Source: Flaveria trinervia (lineage: Eukaryota > Streptophyta > Magnoliopsida > Asterales > Asteraceae). Taken from it: DNA of 64,000 nucleotides. Positions 54,095 through 64,000 of this stretch are shown in pieces. The stretch lies in NCBI GenBank assembly GCA_025506515.1, contig CM046454.1:59536913-59600912 (forward strand), in the 5' to 3' direction. Every line of letters begins with the position of its first letter. Positions within the stretch are counted from its first letter, which is position 1. Position numbers and translations under genes: made by a program. The notes below the pieces were generated by a model that was not told the DNA's origin, ran no database searches, and saw only the letters and a list, made by a program, of their open reading frames with translations.

Positions 54095-55541
54095 TCCATC
54101 CCAAGAACCAAATCGAAACCACCTAAGGTCATCAAAAACAGTCTAATAGGAAACTTATGACCTTCTAGCTCCACATCATAGTTCTCTATCATCTCAAAGA
54201 TCCTGGTAGACTTACCTATGGTAACTTCTACATCGAAGGGCGCATCAACACGTCTACTACTAACAGGCAGCTTAGCACAGAAAGCAACAGAAATAAAACT
54301 TTTACTGGAACCTGAATCAAATAACACAGAAGCTAAAGTTTGGTTCACTAGAAACGTACCGAACACGACATCAGGGTCCGTCCTAGCTTCCTCTTGTGTC
54401 ATGGTGAATGCCCTGGCACTTGCCCTTGGTCCTTCACCTCCCGTCTTCTTCGCCCCTGAACCCTCAGCCCTCGGCTTCTTATAATCCTTACTCATGTGAC
54501 CCTCTTCACCACAGTTATAGCACCGGACCGTACGACAGTCCTTTGCCATGTGCCCCGCCTTCCCATATTTGAAGCACAAGTTCGACCCAAACCTACATTC
54601 CCCACTATGCTCCCTTCCACACTTGCCATACTTTTTCGACCCCGCACTCGATGTGACCACACGGCGGTCATCCACCTGTGCCTTCTTGTTACCCGTTGAG
54701 GCGTCACCCCGACAAAACCTCTTCCCATTCCAGTTTCGATCACCTCCACTCTTCCTACCACCTTCAGTCACCACCACCGTTCTCTTATCATATAGTCTCC
54801 CTACCAAATCCACCGCCGACCTAAACGTGCTCGGCCAGGCAGGGATCATGTGCCTACGAATATCTGCTGTCAAACCCTGAATATACCTCTTGACCTTTCG
54901 AGACAGAGGTGTCACCTGATCCGGCACCAGACGCGCTATCTCGTTGAACTTTGTGGTGTACTGCTGGTGTGTCATGGTTCCCATCTCCAGCTGCAAGAAT
55001 TCTCTCTCAACCTTATCCATCTCTCTATGTGTCATGGTTCCCATCTCCAGCTACCCTCGGCTTGGACTATATGGTCCCACCAGCACAGAGCCAAGTCCAC
55101 AAAAGAGTGGGTAGCGAACTTCACCTTCTGGTCCTCCCGGCACTCGCAGATATCAAGAATAGCCTCCATTTCCCTCACCCACCGATGAGCAGCAGCAGTG
55201 CCGTTTCCATCAAAATTTGGGGGCTTGCATCTCATAAACGCCCCGTAGTTACAGCCTTGTGCCGCCTCCGGCGCATGCTCTTATTCTTCCTCTTACTCAT
55301 CATCATAGGGAACCGCTTTCGGCTCCGGTTGTTTCCGTCCTCCCGAGGACCTGTTTCTCTCCTTTCTTTCACCTTCTCGTACAACCTTGATAACTTCAAT
55401 CACTACAGACGGTAAGATCGTCTGCATGACTTGATGAACATCTTCCACAACAACTTCCTTTACTGAGGCTCTCAGATTAGCGCTCACGTCGCCACCTTCC
55501 GGATGAGGGGTCTTTGGTTCTTTAGGAACCATCTTTTCCAT
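54049..55541 (-). pseudogene. gag: Gag and protease of the gypsy element
   Basis: Frame 55541-55293 is the N-terminus. Frame 55235-55032 has KPPNFDGNG, WVREMEAILDICEC and the capsid LCWWDHI motif, then breaks at a scar. Frame 55044-54049 resumes with EMGTMTHQQYTTKFNEIARL, VKRYIQGL, and two degenerate knuckles: CFKYGKAGHMAKDC (second Cys is Tyr) and CYNCGEEGHMSKDY (last Cys is Tyr). The protease motif LFDSGSSKSFIS and the C-terminal LGMDWLA are intact. A frame change near 54060 separates it from RT. Confidence 0.9.
54971..55053 (-). other. Gag scar with 25-bp direct repeat
   Basis: A block starting TGTGTCATGGTTCCCATCTC is present at 54971-54995 and at 55029-55053. The first is in its normal place (EMGTMTH). 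The second replaces the conserved capsid segment after WWDHIV. This mirrors the scar at 4452-4541. Confidence 0.65.
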
Positions 55542-55964
55542 TCTGGGTCTTCCTCATCCATGGTCGCGGCTCAGCACTAAGCCCATCACGACCACCTCCA
55601 CGAGAGGCTTTCAAACATCTACCACCGGCCATTCACACACACACTGAAAGATCTAAACACCAACACGGTCATTCAAGGGAACAGCTCAGTTTATGTCAAG
55701 TATAGTAAGTCCCTAATTATAGTGGCTAGTTGTGATTAGCCACTTACTTTACTCTTCACACCCCGAGCATTACCTATCCTGACTACATCAGTATTTAAAT
55801 CCACATACAACACATATCATATAACATGCGCACATAATATCGTTAACATTACGAAAATAGCTGATGGCATGCAGCTACTCAGATTGGCATCCCATTCCCT
55901 TTCCGTCCCATTCTCAGTTTAAGTTAAGGTTATTTTGAAAACTTACCCATTTCACTTAAACTTT

Positions 55965-55978
55965 GGCTCTGATACCAA
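55965..55978 (-). promoter_or_regulatory. Primer-binding site of the gypsy element
   Basis: Minus-strand TTGGTATCAGAGCC lies two bases after the LTR, an initiator tRNA-Met PBS as in many chromoviruses. Confidence 0.88.
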
Positions 55979-56029
55979 CTTGTAAGGCCCCGTTCCCGGG
56001 ACGCTTACAGTTGGATCCTCATTGCACAT

Positions 56030-56598
56030 TGTGAAGTCGGTTGGATCGGTAAACATCCGAGCATGTTCTTAATGGAAGGATAAATAACAACAAACCAAGA
56101 GACAAATCAATAACACGAACTATCAAAGATTGGTTTCATTGATAAAACCTGATGATTACAAGCTCGTTACAACATAATAATCAAGACTCTTGGTAAGGGG
56201 AGATCGAGCATGATCTCTCCTCTCATCTGGCAGCCCTAGGCTTTGGGCAGACTTCCTCTCCAATCCTTAATCTCTCTACACATTGAAACTAGTATATATA
56301 GGCCTCGGTCCATATTAGATGCGACTGGGCCTATTCGTGCGATTGGACCATGCGTATGATTCAATCGTACGAATGGACCATGCGTATGGTTCAATCGTAC
56401 GACTGGACCATACTTATGGTTCAGTCTTACGAATGTCCCAATCGCATCTCTCAGTCGCACGGCTGGTCCATTAGCATGGCTCAGTCGTACGACTGAGTCT
56501 CATTCACATATGCTTTACAACATATTAGGTGTATTACATTAAGCCTAGACTATTCCACAAGCAATGAACCACTATATATGACTATATATGCTCCAACA
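56030..56598 (-). repeat. 3' LTR of the small element (569 bp)
   Basis: It contains a TATATATA box (56293-56300, minus) and, upstream of it in transcriptional sense, a word array (56320-56510) including an 18-bp perfect palindrome CTCAGTCGTACGACTGAG at 56480-56497. Confidence 0.9.
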
Positions 56599-57814
56599 AA
56601 TTCCCCCTTGGATGTTGCTTGCGAATAGTAGATAACACCTCTTACAATCTTCAGTCAATCTTTGCTCTGGTTGCCAATAGAATCAAACGAAAACCATATT
56701 AGCCAACGTTGCCGATCCGTCAGGTTGCTACAACATCTTTGAAAATGAATTTAGGCACAACAGCTTTCGTTTACTTTGCAGAACACCATCATCGCAGCAA
56801 GATTCCCCATATGACTGATTTTTCCAGATAATGACATGAACAGTTTTCCATTGCTTCAATCTTCACACAGGCTAACCTGATTAACATCAACACCTGTAGA
56901 AATTCCCCCTCACATTCAGCATATCCCAATATATAGACATTGTGCTCTTCTGGCATCTTCACACAGTGTATTGGGCAAAAGGTTGAAGGTTCCAATTCAC
57001 AGCTGACAATATCAAACAAATCAGCATGCACGTAGATTCATCATCAGAAACCTGCTCACATCATCACTTTCTGATTGCGTATTCAATTTCTCTATACATG
57101 GATTCCCCCTAAGAATGAGAATCCTCTCTGTGCGGATAAAGATAACTTGATTGACCCATAAATAGTCAGATGCTCCTGACTACCCCACAAAATCAGCACC
57201 GACTGCTAACATCTTCTCTTCTCTCTTTCGTGTTCCAAATACATTCACCTATTCTGCAAGTCCGATGAATAATGGGGTCGACATCGTACTTATTTGACAA
57301 AAGAACCTCAGGGTGAATATGCTTTGCCCATCCTCAAATCTATGCAAGAAGCAGTTCTAGACTCTTTTTTTATTTTTTTGGTCTGGAACAAATGCGGATG
57401 AGTCAATGCGAATGGCTCATTCGTGCGATTGAACATACGACTGGTCCAGTCGCACGAATGATCCATTCACATGGTCCAGTCGTACGAATGGTCCATTCGC
57501 ATGGCCTAGTCGCATTAACGGGTCTGCACGTAGATTTTCAGATCTGCAGCCGCCAGAGCTACCCAAAACCCTAATCTGACGAATTTTACATGAACCGAAA
57601 CAAAGTAGGCATCATCAGATTCGTAGGGGAGATCAGAACGTGGTTTCAAGTTCAATTTTAACATAGAAACACCACACGTAACAAGATCTGAGCAAAACAC
57701 GAAGAACATGAAGTGGGTTTAACGTCAAGATCTGAAATTTGATCCAGAAATCAAGAGCTCGGCTGCTAGAATGATTGTTAGATCATTCCAGCAGTAACCG
57801 GCTCTGATACCAAT
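56599..57814 (-). other. Internal region of the small LTR element, no coding domain
   Basis: It starts (plus strand) with the PPT complement AATTCCCCCTTGG and ends with the PBS complement GCTCTGATACCAA (57801-57813). Open frames are under 85 codons and unrecognisable. A second word array lies at 57395-57515 (CCAGTCGCACGAATGATCC, GTCGTACGAATGG), close to the 5' side in minus orientation. Confidence 0.75.
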
Positions 57815-58409
57815 TATGAAGTCGGTTGGATCGATAAACATCCGAGCATGTTCTGACGGAAAGATGAACAACCAAAACCAAAAGTCAAATCAATAACATG
57901 AACTATCAAATATTGGTTTCATTGATAAAAACCTAACGATTACAAGCTCGTTACAACATAAGAATCAAGACTCTTGGAAAGGGGAAGATCGAGCATGATC
58001 TCCCCTCTCATCTGGCAGCCCTAGGCTCCGGGCAGACTTCCTCTCAATCCTTAATCTCTCTACACATTGAAACTGGTATATATAGACCTCGGTCCATATT
58101 AGATGCGACTGGGCCTATTCGTGCGATTGGACCATGCATATGATTCAATCGTACGACTGGACCATGCGTATGGTTCAATCGTACGACTGGACCATACTTA
58201 TGGTTCAGTCTTACGAATGTCCCAATCGCATCTCTCAATCGCACGGCTGGTCCATTAGCATGGCTCAGTCGTATGACTGAGTCTCATTCGCATATGCTCC
58301 TGCGAATGACCCAGTTTCATGTGTTTACAACATATTAGGTGTATTACATTAAGCCTAGACTATTCCACAAGCGATGAACACACTATATATGACTATATAT
58401 GCTCTAACA
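57815..58409 (-). repeat. 5' LTR of the small element (595 bp)
   Basis: It matches 56030-56598 with scattered changes and an extra 28 or so bases near 58295-58325 (an added word and flank). The TATA box is at 58077-58084 and the array at 58100-58320. Confidence 0.9.
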
Positions 58410-60444
58410 CACATAAAGCATAAAATTACATTTGTATTTCATAAAGCATCGCAGCGGAAACATTTAAAAATGACATTTCATTTCAATAGTAGTTTTTGCA
58501 AAATAATACATCATTAATCAATTACAAAATACATTGTTGCATTACATCACAAAAGCATTAAATAAATGGATGCCATCCCAAAAGAGCTGAGTAACCGCCT
58601 CGTGCCATCCTCAGCAATCATTACCTACCATGCAAGCACATCAAACTCAGCGTTGCTGAGTGAGTTCTAGTTTTATAAAATAAAACTTACTTTTCTTTCG
58701 TTAAAACCTTTCTTTACTTTCATGTGATCATGAAACATACATACACATAGGTAATATAATTATTATCTTCATCATTCGTTAACTTCCGTTCATTCATTTA
58801 TTCTTTCTTTCATCCGTTCGTTCATCATTACATCTTTTCCTTTCGTCATCACCATGAACTTACCCTTCATGCTCACGATACTGGGCCTACGCCTATGATA
58901 GACCTTCATTCACGGTGCACAGCACCTCTGCCCACAGTACCTAAGGTAAAGTTCAGGTATACCATTGTCATATGCGATGCCCTTCATGCTCATGGTACTG
59001 GACCTAAGCCTATAATAGACCTTCATCCGTGGTGCCTAGCACCAATGGTCACAGTACCTAAGGCATGCAAAAATGGTTCATACATATGGTCAATCACAAA
59101 GAAAGACCCCGATGTGCATCCTCCCGAGGTAGCGAACCCGCACTCCATTGGGCTAACACCTTTTAATGGCGTGTCCCGACATACAGTGCTTGCAAGACTT
59201 TCATTACTTTCATCATTCATTAATGCATGCATTCTTACTTCATGTTCCTCTTTTCTTTATCTTTCACTTTACGTAACATAATACTTTCACTTCATTCACA
59301 TGACACGTAAAGCCACAAGAAAGATAAACATACACCATAACAAGGAACATAACATACACAGTCATCAACATCATACAAGGCAACATTATACACGCATATC
59401 ATGCATAATCATGTAACAACATCATCAGCATGCCCAAAATGCTCTCTAAGGCCTCAAACATCATCTTACATGCTCTTACGGGAACCTTTACGTCAAAACT
59501 TACATCTGCACTTTCCCTCGAAAGTCAGAAGTTAAACTACACTTCTCCTCGATCGTAACAGCCCTATTAGGGCGTATGGACACCCTTTAGTCGCATGGCC
59601 TCCATGCGACTGAGCATCATGCGAATGGACCAATGCGGATGAACACCCATTCGTGCGAATGAAACTAGTGCGGATGGACTCCATGCGGATGAGTCCCGTA
59701 CGAATGGACCTAATGCAAATGAAACTAATGCGGATGAGCATTTATGCGACTGGGTTCCCATTCATGCGAATGAACTCTTAGTCGTGCGAATGGACCTCAA
59801 TCGTGCGAATGAACCCCAATCGCACCTCAATCGGCCGTATGGCCTCCATTCGGTCGCCTAGCCCTAGCTGGTGCTGAATGCGGTTCATCCCGAACCTAAT
59901 CTGCTATTTTCGACATCCAAGCTCATCTAAACCCATTCTAAGCCCAAATCAACCATCCTAAACCTTAGGAATGCATACCACAACACCATTCAAACACACA
60001 CAAGCTCACAAACAAGGTTCAAACGCATCATACACACACATACACATACACAAACGGGTCAAACATGCACACACTGAAAAAAATGATTTTCAGATGTGTT
60101 CCAGCCTTAAATCATTCAAAAACGTGAAAAAGAGGGGTCCTAGAACTCACACAAACAACCACAACAAGAAGAGCTTCGATTTGACCCGCTCCTCAATGAT
60201 TTTGCTCACTCGAACCAACTTGAACCAACTTTTTTTCCTTTTCTCTTCTTTCTCTCTTCGCCTCTTTCTTTTGGCTGAAAATGTGAGTGTGGGGAGAGGG
60301 TTATTGCTGCCCTCTCCCTACAAATATCACCACATGCCCAACTTTCTCTCGTTGGCGAGTTTGGTCCCTCGGCTTTAGACTTTATTTCTTTTCTTCTTTA
60401 TTCGTCGACTTCAAAATACATAAATAACTGGGTGACACAAGATC

Positions 60445-61540
60445 TTTATATGGCCTTAAGCAAGCTCCTCATTTGTGCAATGAAAAATTTGTTAGAGTCT
60501 TGCTTGAGTTAGGATTTACTCAAAGCAAGTGTGACTACTCTCTATTTGTCAAATCTGTGAATAAGATGTTTGTTGCCTTACTTGTGTATGTTGATGACAG
60601 TGTGATCACCGGTAATGACCTCAATGAAATTGAAAAAATAAAAGTTTTGCTAAAGAAAAATTCTTGATTAAACACCTAGGTTCTCTTAAAAATGTTTTTG
60701 GGAATTGAATTCATATAACCAAAGAAGGTTTATGCCTCTCTCAATGAATATATTGTATGGATCTGTTAATTGAGTTTGGGCTTAGTGGTTGTAAACCTGT
60801 GTCAACACCTATTGAGCAAAACTATATTCACATGAACTCCTGTAAAGAGGACGAAACCATTTTATCAAATATCACTGACTTTCAGAAACTAATAGAAAAT
60901 TAATATATTTATCTCACACACATCCGGACATTTCCTACGCAGATCAATTTTTAAGTCAGTTCATGCATAGTCCTACAAATTCTCACCTTAAAATTGCTCT
61001 TAGGTTGTTCAGATACTTAAAAGGGGCACCGGCACAGGGTCTTTGGTTTTGGAAAAATAAAAATTTTGGTCTTTCTGCATTTGCAGACTCTGATTGGGCA
61101 AAATGTTTACACTCTAGACGGTCTGTAACTAGATTTTGCATTTTTTTGGGTGATTGTTTGGTCTCCTGGAAGAACAAAAAACAGGGGACTGTTTCGCGCT
61201 CTTCGGTTGAGGCTGAATACAGGTCAATTTGTGCTGCTTCATGTGAAATGTGGCTCATAAATCTACTGCATGAGCTGTCTCTCTCGGTCAACCTTCTGGT
61301 TGATCTGTTCTGTGATAACGATGTTGCCTTGTCTGTTGCAGTAAATCCTGTTTTTCATTATCGAACTAAACACTTTGAAATCGATCTTTTTCCTTAAGGG
61401 AGAAAATAAGTGCAGGTGTAATTAAACCTGTTTCTGTCTCTTCTACTAATCAAGTTGCCGATGTTTTTACTAAAGGCTTACTTGTACAACAACATATTTT
61501 TTTACTGTCTAAGTTAAAGCTACGTGACTTGTTTGGTACA
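60445..61540 (+). pseudogene. pol: Reverse transcriptase (C-terminal part) and RNase H of element X
   Basis: The RT resumes right after the second AGATC with SLYGLKQAP, then VYVDDSVITGND (about 60588), an intact YVDD box. A TGA at 60665-60667 and further stops break it. Frame 60963-61397 carries LRLFRYLKGAPAQGLW and RNase H with ADSDWAKC, SVEAEYRSI and FCDNDVA (three acidic positions kept). The end (to about 61540) is frameshifted. Reading on both sides of the insertion agrees in frame with the target site, which confirms the nesting. Confidence 0.9.
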
Positions 61541-61547
61541 TCAAATT

Positions 61548-61558
61548 GAGGGGGGAGT
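61548..61558 (+). promoter_or_regulatory. Polypurine tract of element X
   Basis: GAGGGGGGAGT directly before the TGAAATTTTC start of the 3' LTR. Confidence 0.85.
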
Positions 61559-61964
61559 TGAAATTTTCAGTTTATCCTAATATTCTTTCAATTTGATGTG
61601 GGTTCCTTATTTGTGTTTTTTCTCACGTGTTAGTTGCTGCTGCTCCTAGGCTGGTGTTGCTAATGGGTTGTGGTTGCTATTGGGCTTTGGCATCTTCTGG
61701 GCCGAGTGTGCTATATCTCGATCCCTTGGAGTCTGCAGAACATAACGCACATTTTTTGATATCATCACTCCTCTCGAAATTCTCTCGAACATTCTATTTT
61801 GCTAGGGTTTCATTGGTTGATGACCCTCGATGTTCTGTTTGTGTCTTTGAGTTGCGATTCGTTTGGATCATCTTGTTGTTGATGTAGATCATAGTTTGGA
61901 GTTGTATTCTTCTTGGTTGAATCTGTCTTCATACGATTTTTGCTAGTGTTTGATTATATTGTTA
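61559..61964 (+). repeat. 3' LTR of element X, truncated
   Basis: It matches the 5' LTR up to TATATTGTTA. The final ~21 bp are missing and unrelated AT-rich DNA follows. Loss of the end hides any target duplication. Confidence 0.88.
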
Positions 61965-62572
61965 GAAGTAAGTTGATGTATTATTCCAATCCATAAGCAT
62001 CGTTAGTTTTGTTTCTAGAAAATGATATTTTCTCTATTAGCCAAATCATCAAACATTGGAATTTTCATGGGTAAGATGGAGTTCTTATATTATTTTGGAA
62101 CTTTCAAAGTTGTGAAATTCACCAAAACAAAGATGAGGTGGGTGCACTCGAAGTGTCTGAAAGATGAGAACTAATAGTTTAGCATCTGCACCAAACATGA
62201 TATTATGAAAATCAGGCTCACAATCAACTTTAGAAACAGGCTACAACCTTTTGCAGAAACTAAACTATAACTCTTTATTAATAATCGATCAAAGAAGTAC
62301 ATAATATACTAACCTTAACCCTTATTTTTACTAGAAAAGTTAGCCTACTCATACTTAAATCCATAGTTTTTAGACATTTAAATAACTAGCTAAACTTGCA
62401 AAACAACTAATGCTAAACTGATAAACATTCAAACTAATATTATATACTATTTAATTAAACTAAGACTCATACTCCAACTAAAAATACTTCCTAAAACTAC
62501 TCCAAAGTCAACTTTTAACTTTCTTTGAATTCACCTCTTCAACTTACTTGGTTTTTCTGATCTGAATAATTA
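61965..62572. other. AT-rich intergenic DNA, nothing recognised
   Basis: No open frame of note, no repeat shared with the rest of the window, and no RNA gene seen. Confidence 0.6.
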
Positions 62573-62880
62573 GGGGTCATTTCGTTTGCAAAATGTTTTG
62601 CAAAGGAATTGGAACTGGAATTGGAATTGGAATTGAAATTAGAATCTTTTTAAATTTGATAACGTGTTTGGTTGATCAATTTTGAGTGAAATTGGAATTT
62701 TAATTTTGAACATTCCATTGGATTGTTAATTCCATGGGTAAATGGAAGGAATGTGAATTCCAATAAATAAGGGAAAAATTTTCAATTCCAATTCTATTCG
62801 TTGACCAACCAAACATGATTTTGAATGGAAAATTTTCCAATCCAATTTCTCAGAATTCTGTAAACCAAACAAGGCCATAG
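62573..62880. mobile_element. MITE-like inverted repeat element
   Basis: About 300 bp whose left arm (GGGGTCATTTCGTTTGCAAA then repeated GGAATTGGAATT) and right arm (CCAATCCAATTTCTCAGAAT ... CAAACAAGGCC) are inverted relatives of each other. The GGCCTTGTTTGGTTT end form is common in plant MITEs. No clear target duplication is seen, so superfamily and exact ends are uncertain. Confidence 0.5.
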
Positions 62881-62923
62881 GATTAACTTCCCACATAATC
62901 CTAATTAGATCATTCTTCTCTTG

Positions 62924-64000
62924 TGTAAGACCCCGTTACTGGAGACCTCACAGTTGGTCATTCACAGCATTAAATACATTAAACGTTATAAATTTACAAA
63001 CTTAAGCAGCGAAATCATTTTAACAAAAATTATTCATTTCATTAAAACATTGTTGTTGAGCAATACACTATTGTTTAATCGAATACAAAAGAACTGTTTA
63101 ATTGCATTACAAAACAACAGCAATAATAAGTATGAATGGATGTCAGTCTTTCCCTGCCGAGTAGATTCTCCCTCGTGCCATCCTCAGCAATATTTACCTG
63201 CCAACTGAAAATGTATAAAAGTTAGCGTTGCTGAGTGAGTTCTAGTTTTAAAAGTAATAAAATACTTTCTGTAGGTATACATATGAAAATACTCTTTTAT
63301 GAAAACTTCATCTCTTTATACGTGAGCACGCATTTACTATACAATCAGGTAATGCTTTATCTCTTTACTGTATGCCTTGTTTACTGTGTATTCTTTTAAA
63401 TTTATCTTTCACTATTTATGTGGACCAATGAGCAATACCCTAAACTATGTGCGCGGGGGAAATGGTGTTGGGCCCTCTTCTCCCACAAGGGGCTCTACAT
63501 ACTGTATACAAGGCTGGTCTAGACACCTAGGGTATGCTGCAAAGGTCTGCCAGTCTCAATTGACTGGCCCCGTAAGCATCTGAAGGTAGCTAACCCGCAT
63601 TACAGTTGAGCTGACGAGCTCAACGCCGTGTACCTCCTGTAAGCTTGCAAGACTTGTTAACATTTTAATTAAGTTCCACTTCTCTTCTTCATTGTTCTTT
63701 CACTTTATTATTAGTAATACTTTACGTTATGATAATAAGCACACCACGTAAAGTCACATACTAATAGTAGTAATAATATACTAATAATAATAATAAATAT
63801 AATAAGGAACAATCATACAACAATCATAATCATGCATGAAACCCATCATTAATAAACCCTCGTCAAACCTCGGTCAAATCCCTAAAAGCACAAACTCCCA
63901 AAAATAACGTAATAAATTCTAAGTGTTAGGCGGTTTGACACTATTTGGGCGCATGAGCCCTGTTTGGGCACTTCATCACTATACAGGCGCATCAGCCAAT
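62924..64000 (-). repeat. Partial LTR of a second, related gypsy element
   Basis: It starts TGTAAGACCCCGTTACTGGA, matching the start of the LTR at 48951. It shares CCTCGTGCCATCCTCAGCAA and GTTGCTGAGTGAGTTCTAG at equivalent positions. It is diverged elsewhere and runs out of the window. The last 60 bases (GGGCGCATGAGCCC, GGCGCATCAGCC) look like the beginning of a word array at the place where the other gypsy LTR has one. Confidence 0.8.

Larger units (their letters stand above)
56030..58409 (-). mobile_element. Non-autonomous LTR element (2.38 kb) nested in the gypsy LTR
   Basis: It is flanked by CACAT (56025-56029 and 58410-58414). LTRs are 56030-56598 and 57815-58409. The 1.2-kb internal region has a PBS and a PPT but no gag or pol. 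Ends are TGTGAAGTCGG and GCTCTAACA on the plus strand (TATGAAG at the internal end of the right LTR). It must have been moved by proteins of another element; the CCAAGGGGGAATT PPT suggests a Sirevirus-like helper, which is inference. Confidence 0.92.
48951..60439 (-). mobile_element. Ty3/gypsy (chromovirus-type) element inserted in the RT of element X
   Basis: The insert reads TGTAAGGCCCCG...GGGTGACACA and is flanked by AGATC (48946-48950 and 60440-60444). Own length is about 9.1 kb after removing a nested element. LTRs are about 2.07 kb, and the internal minus-strand order is PBS, Gag, protease, RT, RNase H, integrase, C-terminal chromodomain-like region, PPT. RT before integrase gives the gypsy class. 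A mutated RT active site and several stops show it is dead. Confidence 0.95.
55981..60439 (-). repeat. 5' LTR of the gypsy element, split by a small LTR element
   Basis: Segments 55981-56029 and 58410-60439 join to about 2.07 kb, the same length as the left LTR. Plus-strand ends are TGTAAGGCCC and GGTGACACA. Differences from the left LTR are scattered substitutions plus small indels and a changed word array at 59570-59830. Confidence 0.92.
44486..61964 (+). mobile_element. Element X: Ty1/copia element of a non-Sirevirus lineage, split by a gypsy insertion
   Basis: About 6 kb of its own sequence: LTR, PBS, gag, protease, integrase, RT (interrupted 48951-60439), RNase H, PPT, truncated 3' LTR. 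Short LTRs (419 bp), a gag with GTKNYIVWANAMKLALQAK and the absence of a post-pol ORF separate it from elements 1-4. The right end lacks the last ~21 bp of the LTR, so no target duplication can be checked. Confidence 0.92.

Noticed and set aside
56236..56460. Minus-strand frame with repeats of RLNHTHGP
   Set aside because: It is a translation of the U3 word array of the small LTR element (also at 58044-58244); the DNA words, not the peptide, are the repeated feature.

Overview
This window is plant nuclear DNA made almost entirely of nested LTR retrotransposons. I found no intact host gene, rRNA, tRNA, CRISPR array or bacterial-type operon. All recognisable coding regions are gag/pol domains of Ty1/copia and Ty3/gypsy elements, plus an extra ORF lying between pol and the 3' LTR. 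That extra ORF and the AGGGGGAG-type polypurine tracts (PPTs) point to the Sirevirus lineage of copia. The extra ORFs resemble ones I recall from Asteraceae genome annotations, so an asterid eudicot is my best guess, held weakly. Nearly every coding region has frameshifts or stops.

Layout. 1-3315: 3' part of a Sirevirus-like element (U) ending in LTR A1. 3316-13791: element 1, which shares LTR A1 head-to-tail, followed by gag-pol with an internal deletion, the env-position ORF and LTR B1; a solo LTR with 5-bp target duplications sits inside B1. 13792-23762: element 2, starting abruptly in mid-gag, with pol, env-position ORF and LTR A2. 23763-27004: 5' remnant of element 4 on the minus strand, with LTR B2. 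27005-28186: AT-rich DNA with a possible CACTA transposase fragment. 28187-30349 and 42457-44485: two diverged copies of a ~2.1-kb segment carrying gene fragments. Between them, a complete minus-strand Sirevirus (element 3, 30350-42359, TSD GTGTT) is inserted. 44486-61964: a different copia element (X), split in its RT by a minus-strand chromovirus-type gypsy element (48951-60439, TSD AGATC). One LTR of that gypsy is split in turn by a 2.4-kb non-autonomous LTR element (56030-58409, TSD CACAT). 61965-62923: AT-rich DNA with a MITE-like inverted repeat. 62924-64000: the start of another gypsy LTR, cut by the window edge.

The most interesting signal is not a gene. Each element carries arrays of short palindromic or inverted 'words': CTTCSGAAG; CAGTAGTTG/AACTACTGAAG with CAGCTGTTG; CAGTCGTACGACTG/TCGTGCGAATG. 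The arrays lie in U3 upstream of the LTR TATA box. In elements 1-3 another array of the type found in an LTR of that element fills the spacer just before the env-position ORF. LTRs with similar R/U5 carry different words, and one vocabulary occurs in both copia and gypsy LTRs, so the arrays look like exchangeable modules. Elements 2 and 3 also have a promoter-like block (CCGCCC or CGCCCC next to a TTTAAATA box, then a pyrimidine-rich leader) before the env-position ORF, which suggests that ORF has its own promoter.
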